From Ryuthela nishihirai (lineage: Eukaryota; Arthropoda; Arachnida; Araneae; Heptathelidae): a DNA stretch of 64,000 nucleotides. Shown here piece by piece: positions 10,485 through 19,261 of this stretch (position 1 is the stretch's first letter; each line of letters begins with the position of its first letter). The stretch spans positions 1,175,156-1,239,155 of the forward strand of contig JAWZYU010000027.1 in assembly GCA_038380435.1 (NCBI GenBank), given 5' to 3'. The translations under genes were made by a program, and so were the position numbers. The notes under the pieces are model-generated. The model saw only the letters and a program-made list of their open reading frames with translations. It was not told the origin of the DNA and did not search any database.

Positions 10485-11435
10485 TCATCAATTGGTTGTG
10501 TTTCCTACTCTTTTATGCTATTTATAGTTGTAATGCTTTTTAAACTTTTAATGTAAGGATATCAATTTTTTTTCTACTACCAGAAATTGAATCATCCACG
10601 AACTATACACATTGGCTTTTAATCAATATTTTAGCAGACTTTCAATTTTAAAGACGTTTTTTATTCACTTTAATGCTCCTAAAATTTTTTTATTGCTTCT
10701 CAAATGCATACTGCAATTATAAACAATAATTAATTAGAAACGATCGAAAGTGGATTGCTAGCAATCTGTAATGGCATCAATTAGAACACGCATTAGGATT
10801 ACTCAGAGTGTGATTTTTAAAAGGTAGGACTTTATTTAGTTGAAATGTAATTAAAATTATTGATAAATAAAGTCAGGAAATGCGATTTTTTACCAAAATT
10901 TCTGCCAGAATTTTAGAATTTAACTTTTCTGTAACAGTTATGCAATTTCATAATAAAGCAACTCATTCCCAAATTCAGTGCTAGTTTATCTTCAAATGCT
11001 TCAAAACATTTTTTTAAGAATTTTTTTTCATAATTCTTTATCCATTTTCTGATATATTTTCCAATTTTTATTTAAATTGTCTTGTTTTTAAAAGCAAAAT
11101 TATTTTAATGACACTGCTACTTAGGCTTAGAGTTTGCTGATCATCAAAAGTCTAAGAATATGCATTTGTGTTACACGCATAAATGAGTAAAAAAGTCAGA
11201 AAAAACTAAATATATGAAAGATTTAAGCAATATTAGAAATATTACAAACTACTATATATAGTAGTTTGTAATATTATATTAGAATATAAAAAATATATAG
11301 AAAAAATAGGGAAAAAATATTTTTTTTTAATTTTTTTAAAGATAGTGGAAAAACAGTAAAATATTGCAATGTTTTAAAAAAATACTTAAAAAATTTTAAC
11401 CTACCATTTTTTTCTTCGAATTTCTGCCATTAAGC
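10485..11435. other. AT-rich intronic sequence with a perfect 38-bp palindrome
   Basis: No gene seen. At 11238-11275 there is a perfect palindrome with ATTACAAACTACTATA as its left half, capable of cruciform extrusion. Confidence 0.5.
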
Positions 11436-11439
11436 ACAA

Positions 11440-11580
11440 TTAAATGCTCTTTCTTTTGGTATATAACATGACATATTTTCATTCATTAGTTAATTGAGGA
11501 TGAGGTTCTAAAGCTGTTTATTTTATTTTCTGAAAACACTTTAAAATAACTCTGGCCACCACAGTGAGTTCAGTTTCAGA
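11440..11580 (+). repeat. R1-related repeat relic
   Basis: Shares the core TTGGTATATAACATGA, CATTAGTTA and GTTCTAAAG blocks with R1 copies at 2930, 52260, 52650, 61970 and 62300, and a longer likeness (through CTGGCCACCACAGTGA) with 38310-38470. Confidence 0.5.
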
Positions 11581-11896
11581 AACTGACACTGTAAGGGTAA
11601 GGCCCCAACAGATGTTCAGTTTGGCCTTAAGGTCTACCTGAAGAGTCCATGTTTGATCCAGTTTACCATAAAGGTGTGTGGAAGCCAGATGGATTTTTCA
11701 GGCCAAAAAAATTGTCATCTGACATTTGTGGCACTTCCTGCAGGCCAATCCTCAGTCCACACAAGGTTTTGTAATGTTAACATCCATCTTGGGTGCTGTT
11801 GCCTATATTCAGTGGTTTATGATTTTGGAAGATGAACCAGTTTGGAATTTATTTAACTATTTCATGAGAATGGGTGTTTATGAAAGATAAAATGTA

Positions 11897-12019
11897 AAGA
11901 TTACCATAACAGAATTAAAAAATGAATCTTATGACATGCTAGTTGCAAAGATGAAGGAAGTGGATCCTATTGCCAATCAGGAAACTGTCAACAAAAAAAA
12001 TCTGCAAACTCTCCTTGGA
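11897..12019 (+). pseudogene. Possible MADF/Myb-SANT-like domain fragment
   Basis: The plus strand encodes ITELKNESYDMLVAKMKEVD followed by PIANQETVNKKN. The pattern (YD.LV.K.KE.DP.A....V.KK) is typical of the MADF/Myb-SANT-like DNA-binding domains found in insect regulators and in accessory proteins of PIF/Harbinger transposons. Only about 40 residues are open and there is no start or splice context that I trust. A chance match is possible. Confidence 0.35.
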
Positions 12020-12278
12020 TGTCTGGTACTGGAACAAACAATATTTTGGCATTTACATACCTAAATTATGGTACTACGATAATTTATTGTTTCTCATCAG
12101 TCAGAATGTACCCAAGTTCATTGTCTAATATGCATGAAAGCAAAGTAAGTAAAAACAAAAGCTAATAAGTTAATGGTTATTGAGCCATTCATATTCATCT
12201 TGCCATTCATATTTAGTCATTTAAAGAGTTTTAATTGTAAATTATGTATCTAACTAGCAGATACTTCTGCCAAATGGG

Positions 12279-12662
12279 GGGCAGGGTGGCTCAGTTGGTA
12301 GTGTGTCACGCTCATAACCTGCAGTTCCCAGGTTCGAGTCCTAACTGGGCCACCATTGAGATTTATCTCTGCAAAATTTCCCACCCTACCCATGGTCAGT
12401 AGGGGACATCGATGGGCTTGGAAAGGCTGCCATCAGTCGGATGGAATGTTAAGCAGTGGCCCTGTGTGTGGGGGAGCCATACCATTTGGTTGTTTTATCT
12501 CTGAGCAACATTTTTTTGCACATAATGGGCTAAATGGTCAGATCATAAAGACCCTGAAGACTCAGTTGGGGAAGGGGGCCCACTGGAACAGCTGTTGGGA
12601 AAAAAATGGTAGCCTCCTGTCAAGGCCATCTAGCATGTTTTTTAATGTGCATAGGGTATGGG
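12279..12662 (+). mobile_element. SINE S1 with its 3' half inverted
   Basis: The head is a good elongator tRNA-Met-like sequence: GGTGGCTCAGTTGGTAG (A box), CTCATAA (anticodon loop with CAT) and GGTTCGAGTCC (B box). The body follows in sense orientation to GAGCCATACC at about 12475-12484. From there the rest of the element reads in reverse complement, beginning at the tail (TTGTTTTATCTCTGAG) and ending near GTGCATAGGGTATGG at 12662. Both halves stop at the same CCATACC point in the consensus, so this is an internal inversion and not two independent insertions. Open frames across it are fortuitous. Confidence 0.85.
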
Positions 12663-13944
12663 GAGAGTCATCAAGATATGGGGGTAAAAAACAGCTACTA
12701 CAACTGAGTTTTATCCTATTTCACATGTGTCTTAAGAATAAATTATCCCCCATCCCCATGTCATCTCCTGCACCACTCCAAACTCATCCCATGCACCATA
12801 AATAATCATTCACTGAAAGTTGCCAGCATTATGTTTGTCCTCTGACAATTGTTGAACAAATATCCCTCATCAATGAAAAAATTTCTGGAAATTTGAAGTT
12901 CACCACTTAGTGAAATCATCTTGCCATTCAATATTATAAAGGGAACTGCTATTGACAAACAAGTGAAAAGTGTTCTGACAGGATGCAATATCATAGTTGC
13001 ATTCTGTCGTAGAACAATCTATTAAGTTCATTCTCCACATATCTAGCCTCTCTCCGCATATTTAAATGATTTCCAAGGGGTAGTTGTAAAACATCTGGGA
13101 TTTTTAAATCCGTGAAAGTTCATCGCTCTGTTCCTCATTTTAAACCTATTGAGGCTGCCATATTTGCTCTTCTAGTGTTTATTGCATCCCCACCAATTAT
13201 CTTTGCTCCTCCTTCGCAGCTGCTTTTTGGACATCACATCTCCATATTCCTGAACTTTAATTACTAAGAGGGTTCTTCCAAATGCTACTTGGAGGTATTG
13301 CTTATTGTTGAAAGAGAACTTAAAATATGCATATGTAAAAAATAAAATAATGACATATTAATAAGCAAAAACTTACTAGAAGTTTTAATAAGCTGGAAAC
13401 TGTGTTGCATCAAGTGATCCAAGTATGACCAGCCCACCAGGATATTGCCCAGTGTCCTGGTGGCCCAATCCGCCCCTGCCTTCAATACTATGCATTTCAT
13501 TGAAAAATGAAATTTTACTGGTATAATATTAATGTTACTCATAATTCCTGGATGTTTGCAGTTCGACTTATTTTCTGATTAATGAGTATTACATTGTATT
13601 GAGAGATTATTCAACTTCAACACAATTACAGTACACAATCAAATTGATTTTAGTGTTATGTGGCCAAAATCTGGTTTCTAGTAGAAGCAGAAAGCATCAG
13701 TTAAGAACATCAACTTTAAAACTTTATTTGTTCTGTAAGCTAAGTATATATATAACATACATATTCTTCACTGCAGGGTGTTTTCATCGATATTAAAATA
13801 TGCTAAAAGCTTTGACCTAGTTGCAGCCAATATACTGTAGTTTAAATGATTATTTTTTTCAGCTTTCACTGAGTTAAAGTATTGACTAGCAACCTTGTAA
13901 AAATAATCTCTGAAAGAAGGATTTCAGTTACTTGTTTGACTTGA
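12663..13944. other. Unassigned intronic sequence
   Basis: The region contains a short CCACCAGGATATTGCCCAG/CCTGGTGGCC inverted motif near 13434-13468 and several family-less open frames. No gene or known repeat was recognised. Confidence 0.35.
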
Positions 13945-14118
13945 CTAAACATCCCCAAGAATACTCTCTCTGATTTTGTTCACAATGAGTTTTTTCCCCT
14001 CCTTTTCCTGCTGCTCCAAAAGTTTCGATATATCACTGAGAAAAATGTTCCCTTTAATGGCTTCCAAAATACTATGAAGCTGTTTTGGTTCATTCCATAA
14101 ATGATGAGCATAGGAATA
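13945..14118 (-). other. Coding-like segment, unidentified (58 codons and a stop)
   Basis: The minus strand is open for 57 residues and closes with TAG. The composition looks protein-like: LWNEPKQLHSILEAIKGNIF, then SDISKLLEQQEKEGKKLIVN, then KIRESILGDV. It has a helical, charged character and no bias toward repeats. I do not recognise the family. It has no upstream in-frame ATG and no clear acceptor, so it may be the last part of a decayed gene or transposon protein, or a chance frame. It is on the same strand as PKC but does not fit between PKC exons, which already join in phase. Confidence 0.3.
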
Positions 14119-14547
14119 ATTTGATTCTTTATATCAGTATTTCTCATTATTTATTTGGTTGGAGAACTGTAACATCCTAAGGGACCTACCTTCCTCCTCT
14201 TCTACACAATTGATGACTTTGAATGCACTCTAGCTCTATTTCTTGTGCTATTACAGACATTTAAAAAAAATAGTATCATGATGCTAAAGCACTGCAAATT
14301 GTTACACTCTCATAACTGAAATGTGACTTGCAGTGTGAAGCATGGGAAAGGATTAGCTGCTTAAAAAAAGAGTAGGAGCTTGTGTGCACACAATTTTCAG
14401 TTCTTTGTTATTTTCCTTGTCAGTTTTAGTAAACAGCAACTTTTTAAAGTAGATATATTATTATTATTTCTGCAAGTCACTTAATTCACCTTACCTATAA
14501 GCCAAGGGCTCAAATAACATAGAAGGCAAATCAACTACTTCTCAATA

Positions 14548-15576
14548 TATGGTTGATCATGAGATCGTATGGCACACCAGACAAGTTAGTTAACATAATG
14601 AAAGCTCTGTAAAATAACACTGAGTCATGTGTGAGAGTTGGTAAGGCTTGTAGCAATTGGTTTAGGTTTAGCATTGCTTCTGGTGTTTGAGGGTGCATTT
14701 TCTTCCCCTTTCTCCTTAGTTTGGTTATTGATTACGTTATGCAAAATTCTCTGCAAGGAAAAGAGTTTGGCCTTAAATAGTCTGCAGATATGAAAATTTC
14801 TGATTTAGATTATGCTGATGATTTAGCCATTTTGGCAAATGATGCTGATGAGATGAACTCATTCAAGCCGTTGATGAGACTGGTAGTAGAGTTGGTTTGA
14901 TTATAAACAGAGAGAAAACTAAAGTGATGAAAATTGGTCAGGCAGACTTTGATTCAGTAATCTGAATGGTTGCAGTCTTGAGCAGGTGTCACAGTTTAAT
15001 TATCTTGGGAGCTATGTAACAGATAATGGTGATGTGTGGCATGAGATTAACAGACAAATAGGGATTTCTGCCAGGACTTTTAAGAATCTATGGAGAGTGT
15101 GGAGAAATAGGCGTATACACCTAAAGACTAAAATTAGACTGTTTGATTCTTTCTAGGGTTAGTTATGGTAGTGAAATTTGGACCCTTTGTAAACAAGATA
15201 ATAGGAAACTTGATGCTTTACACAATATCTTGGCCATTAGGTGGTTCAACTTTGTAAGTAATGATGAGGTTAGGCAAAGGAGTAGTCAACTCTTCTGAGC
15301 AGTATATTGTGCAGAGCGAGACTCCGTTGGTTTGACCATGTTTCCTGTATGGATAATTATAGATTAGCGAATAGGATTATGAACAGTGTGCCTAAAGGCC
15401 TCAGAAAGAGGGGAAGACCTAGGATGAGGTGGGCAATGTCAAAAAGGACCTTATTAGAATTGGTGTGCAGTGGCCAAATGCAGCAGATGTAGCTCAGGAC
15501 ATATATGCTTGGAGAACTAAATTGCATGTCTGGTTGGACCTCCATAGCCCATGGCTGCTTGAGGATGATGATATGG
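14548..15576 (+). pseudogene. LINE-A copy A2, 5'-truncated relic
   Basis: This copy starts near the reverse transcriptase block SYGIPDKLVN and runs through motif B (degraded: ASGV without the following RQG), motif C (YADDLAI), the KTKVMKIGQA block and the C-terminal GHV..MDNYRLANRIMN region. It ends CCCATGGCTGCTTGAGG followed by ATGATG. Multiple frameshifts and small deletions are present, for example at 14690, 14865 and 15150-15230. It is more decayed than the copies at 19.3-23.3 kb and 57.5-61.4 kb. Confidence 0.88.
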
Positions 15577-15754
15577 TGGGCTGCATTTTATTTTAACCAA
15601 TTTATTATATGTTAAAATTACATTGTTTATATATATTATACTGTTTTAGTATTTAAATGTTGCTTACTTTTGAAACCAAAACAAACCTAAATTTTATTTG
15701 CATTGCTTCATCTTCAGTTGAATGCAATCATATTCTCCACATGAGGTTTAGATT

Positions 15755-15930
15755 AGTATGCTTGGTTACTGATTAAAGGGACCCAGGTGTGAACTTTAGA
15801 TAAGGCACAGATATTTATTTTCTTGTGTTGTCTTTCTGCTCAGATCTTGTCTTCCTAACCAATCTCCTCTATAGAATATTATACTCACAGTCTCTTGTCA
15901 TACCTTTGTGGTAAGCAGCTGCTTGAAGAA
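15755..15930 (+). mobile_element. SINE S2, old diverged copy
   Basis: Head remnant GCTTGGTTACTGATTAAAGGGACC, body TTTCTGCTCAGATCTTGTC, and 3' end TGTGGTAAGCAGCTGCTTGA. Confidence 0.75.
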
Positions 15931-16846
15931 TAATTAATTTTAAAATTAATGATAAATGCTACAGATCAATATTATTTTAAAAATTAATTTATAATAAGTT
16001 CACTAGAAGATAAGGCATTCACAATTTTTGTTGAGTTAGTAAACAGAGTTTGGTATCTATCTTACTTCGAACTTAGGTGAAGTCAGCGAGTGGTTTCAAC
16101 ATTGGTATGCTTTATATATTTAATATTTTGGGTACATATACAGTTAAAAACACTTAACATGAAAAAGGATAAGTCTTAACAATAAAATATTACTTAAAGT
16201 GAAACTAACGTTTGATCTGTTAGCAACAATACTTTTACATGCATAAATATTCCTTTAACATAAAATGGATAAAGCAAAAATTTTACGTAATATAATGAAT
16301 AATATTGATTCAAATTTCCTCAGATAACATAAAATTTATAAAGGATGAACAGACATAATCCCAATTGAACAGCTTCCATTTTTTTGCTAATTAATTATTT
16401 CCCATTGGCTGTAATTACCCTTTCAAACAAAAAAAAAATGTGTTGTAAACTTCCAGGGTAATAATGGCTAAAAAAAAGCTTCAAATTAAAATTTACATTA
16501 TATAATTATCAAGCATAAAATTTTACTATCTATAATTATGAAACCTCTAAAATTTAGAATTGCTGCAGATAAATAAATAATAATAAATAAATAAATACCC
16601 CCTCAAGCAGCTGCTTGCCACAGGAGTCTGATCAGACAAACCTATAATGCTTCAAACATGTACATGTGTGTTGACACAAAGGAACACCATACAGAATTTT
16701 TAGTGCGAACCACTGCTCTAAGGGATTATCACTTAAAAAAAATACTAATCATTTAACTAATGACTTCTAATCCTACTAATCATAAATCCTACTAATCATT
16801 TAACAATGTTTAAAAAGTCATTAAACAATGCTTTCACTAGACAAAA
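15931..16846. other. Intronic sequence with one S2 3'-end scrap
   Basis: A reverse-oriented S2 3' end (CTCAAGCAGCTGCTTGCCAC) lies at 16603-16622, next to an ATAA-rich run. The rest is AT-rich and without recognisable features. Confidence 0.5.
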
Positions 16847-16978
16847 GATGCAGAATTTGAAGAAGTGAATGTGGATGATGTTGGAAACCTAATAAAAGAA
16901 TGCAAGGAAGAATTAATGCAGCTTTATAAAGAGCTGAAACTTGTTAGGAAACCACCAGACAAAGGTGAAAAAAAATGA
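16847..16978 (+). pseudogene. Possible Tigger/jerky transposase C-terminal scrap
   Basis: The frame DAEFEEVNVDDVGNLIKECK followed by EELMQLYKELKLVRK and a stop resembles the acidic C-terminal segment of pogo/Tigger (jerky-like) transposases (F..V...DV..L....EEL). No catalytic part is nearby. The assignment rests on pattern similarity only. Confidence 0.35.
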
Positions 16979-17103
16979 CAATGATGAAAAAGTAAGTAAT
17001 TAGCAAGCTCAGTCACTCAGTTCTTCTAGGATCTATTAATATTATCAAAAATACATTCCAAAAGCTTGATATATGGAGACCCATGTGCAGAAAGAAGAGG
17101 AGG

Positions 17104-17235
17104 AAAATAGCAAGAGAAGTGAAAAAGTCTTCACAGCCTTGTGAAGAGAGTGAACAGAGGCATGAACAGAGGCATGGGATGAACAGAGAGTGAACAGAGG
17201 CATGGGATACCTTATATCAGCTGGTGGTAATGCAC
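17104..17235 (+). repeat. Short tandem repeats merging into a LINE-A 5' UTR scrap
   Basis: GAACAGAGGCATG-type units recur four times (17150-17210). The last continues as GGGATACCTTATATCAGCTG, which matches the LINE-A 5' UTR at 19686-19706. Confidence 0.6.
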
Positions 17236-17824
17236 GAAAAGAGGAAAGCTGCTAAACTATTATTCATAGTCTTTCTTGATTGAAGAACATTTTTTAACAT
17301 GTTTTTAATTTAATTATATTTAAGTGTGCTGTATTTTTATTATATTGCACATTTTACTAATTTTTCATTGTATCTAACTTTTAGTTAGTTAAAAGTTTAC
17401 AGAAAAAATTCGAAATGAATAAATAGTCCTATAATGAGTAGTAAAGAATCACAGGATGTGTCCTATAGACATGGAACTCATACAATAATAAGCTGAAAAA
17501 ACAGCTTATTTTATTATTACTCGCAGAAAAACCATTTTTTTTTTCAGCTTATTATTCATGAATCCTATAATGAAATGTCTTGTAAATGGATCACAGTATT
17601 TAAATACTGGATATGGTGAATGATAAATGTTCATTCTTTCTAACTGAATAATTCAGCAATGCTTAGAAAAATTCAATAATTATGCTTTACAATGTGAACC
17701 ATATAAAAACAATCTTTAACAAATACTTTGGTATAATGCAAAAAAAAAATCTAATATTCAAAACTAATATGGCATCTATCTTATTTTAAGATTTGTAAAT
17801 GTAAAATATTTCTGATAGTCTTAC
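17236..17824. other. PKC intron end with an inverted repeat
   Basis: AATAATAAGCTGAAAAAA (from 17485) is answered by TTTTTTTTCAGCTTATTATT (to about 17560). No gene is present other than the adjacent exon. Confidence 0.5.
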
Positions 17825-17984
17825 CAAATAAACTCCCTGCAATGTGAACAAAATGTAGGTTGTCGAAGAATGGTTGCCATAAATTTATGCCCATTAACTT
17901 GATGAACTCTGCGTCGCATGGCCCCTCTCCGTCGATTAAGACCTTGTCTTTCTTTAAATACTTTAGGTTTCTGAGAAGCATTTT
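17825..17984 (-). CDS. Protein kinase C (novel, epsilon type): pseudosubstrate and C1A exon
   Basis: The 160-nt exon is flanked by a TTGTTGCAG acceptor and a GTAAGA donor on the minus strand. After two bases completing a codon it encodes [16 protein letters not shown], the pseudosubstrate [12 protein letters not shown] with alanine at the phosphoacceptor position, and the start of C1A ([17 protein letters not shown], then REFI), ending with TG of the next Trp codon. The His-X12-Cys-X2-Cys zinc ligands are exact. A basic pseudosubstrate directly after the C2 domain and before the first C1 domain is the layout of the novel epsilon/eta subgroup (Drosophila Pkc98E). The pseudosubstrate holds the kinase off until diacylglycerol binds C1. 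Base composition is less AT-rich than the surroundings. The frame is fully open and conserved, so the gene is probably functional. Confidence 0.95.
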
Positions 17985-18148
17985 CTGCAACAAGAGAGAA
18001 AAAATTTCACAATATAATTTTTATATAAGATTTTTAAATGTCATCAGCAGAAAATATGTATTATGAAAGAACATAAACTACAAACAATCTTGTCAAATCA
18101 CCCATATCTGATCAAAGAGAATTTTGAACAGCAGGCTACAATGGTAGT

Positions 18149-18398
18149 TTAACCCCTTTTTTCACTGGTGCTCCTGTATATATAATTTTTAAAATAATGT
18201 GCTATCCCATACTTTCTAACATATCTCACAGTGAAAAATCACTAATGGTTTTAGTATGATGCAATGTTGGGCTAATTAATTACAGTTGTTTTAAAACATT
18301 AAGCATATTTGAAATCAGTAATTGTTAATTTTTTCACACAAAACACTCATCCTGGAGAGTGAACAGTTGTCAAAAATATTCACCAGTGAAAAGGTTAA
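18149..18398. mobile_element. Short TTAA-flanked MITE (piggyBac-like)
   Basis: TTAA at 18149-18152 and again at 18395-18398 bound a 242-bp interior. The left terminus reads CCCCTTTTTTCACTGGTG and the right terminus in reverse complement reads CCTTTTCACTGGTG, a terminal inverted repeat of about 14 bp. No coding capacity. A TTAA target and short CC-initiated termini are characteristic of the piggyBac superfamily. Confidence 0.65.
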
Positions 18399-18454
18399 GG
18401 AGGATTATCCTATCAAAAAATTCTAAATGAACAATTTTGGAAGAGTTTAAGACT

Positions 18455-18620
18455 AATACATTTAATTTTCTATGACTATTTTAAAAGCACTTCCACAATA
18501 TATATATATGCTAACTAGTATCAACAATAATAAATGACTGAGATTGAATGACTAGAAGATCTTGACAAATGAAAGATGATAGTGGCAAGTTCATATTGTA
18601 GGGTGCCCACTATTAACTTT
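18455..18620 (+). repeat. Diverged relative of the 7.7-kb foldback arm
   Basis: TTTAATTTTCTATGAC, AAAAGCACTTCCACA, ATATATGCTAACTAGTATCA and ACAATAATAAATGA align in order with the left arm at 7702-7790. No second arm was found next to it. Confidence 0.6.
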
Positions 18621-18659
18621 CTTATCTCAAGATATTCCAAATATTCATTCATAGGAAGT

Positions 18660-19150
18660 TGGTTTGGTGTTTAAGGTTTTATAGCACATCAGCAGCTAAG
18701 TCAATAATGCACTAAACAAGACTGAAAAGGATAGAAGTCATAAAAACCTAAACCAAAAGTTAAAGCTAACAACAAAAACAGAACAAAGGCAACAAAAGTG
18801 TAAATCAATAATGATAATATATATATTAAAAAGCCGTCCCGTGGCCGAGTGGTTAGCACGCTTGGCTACTGATCTAAGGGACCTGGGTTCGAGCCCCGGA
18901 TTAGGCATGGATGTGTGTGTCGTTTTTCTGCTGAGGTCCTGCCATCCTCTCAGATCTCCTACTGTGGCATATAAACTGACAGGCTCCTGTCAGACCTCTG
19001 TGGCAAGCAGCTGCTTGAGGGGGTATTTATTTTTATTTTTTATATATATTAAAAACGAATCTATAAACAACATGTAAAAAACATGAGATATAAAGAAATA
19101 TAAAAGTAACCCAGGTGTAAAAGGCTCAGGTTAAAAATATAGTATAAAAC
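18660..19150 (-). mobile_element. LINE-B 3' UTR copy, split by a SINE
   Basis: The left part (18660-18832) matches the LINE-B 3' end at 32518-32640 (TTGGTTTGGTGTTTAAGGTT, then GCACATCAGC and AATGCACTAAACAA). The right part (19056-19150) matches 32700-32760 (CCCAGGTGTAAAAGGCTCAGG). SINE S2 separates them with a 15-bp duplication. No coding sequence of LINE-B is retained here. Confidence 0.7.
18833..19040 (+). mobile_element. SINE S2, full-length reference copy (208 bp)
   Basis: A tRNA-like head (GTGGCCGAGTGGTTAGCAC as A box, GGGTTCGAGCC as B box) is followed by GGATTAGGCATGGATGTGTG, a body with TTTCTGCTGAGGTCCTGCCA, and a 3' end GCAAGCAGCTGCTTGAGGGG that leads into a T-rich ATTT tail. The 15-bp direct repeat TATATATATTAAAAA flanks it exactly (18818-18832 and 19041-19055), so this is a genuine retroposition into LINE-B sequence. 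The parental tRNA isotype is ambiguous. RNA polymerase III promoter boxes are internal. Confidence 0.92.
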
Positions 19151-19261
19151 AATGATATTACATTTTTATTATTATTACAGGAAAGACTGGAAGGTACTAA
19201 CTATATCATGTACACTGATACCAGACAAGGAAAAGTATATCAAAATTTGATACATTGTGAA

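Larger units (their letters stand above)
1230..17824 (-). other. PKC intron (about 16.6 kb)
   Basis: This interval is bounded by the GTAAGA donor of the 160-nt exon and the TTTTCAG acceptor of the 32-nt exon. The two exons join within a tryptophan codon (TG + G), so no intervening constitutive coding exon is needed. The content is almost entirely repeats, listed separately. Confidence 0.85.

Noticed and set aside
11653..11835. Possible PKC or other host exon on the plus strand
   Set aside because: No recognisable domain and no splice pair. PKC exons are on the other strand and already join in phase.
12279..12355. Functional tRNA-Met gene in the S1 head
   Set aside because: The acceptor stem is not paired properly and the sequence continues into the S1 body, as in all other copies.
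12356..12805. 149-codon plus-strand open frame
   Set aside because: It lies almost wholly within SINE S1, including the inverted half, so it is a by-product of repeat sequence.
15307..15545. Separate small genes on both strands
   Set aside because: Both frames are the two strands of the LINE-A C-terminal block, repeated in every copy.
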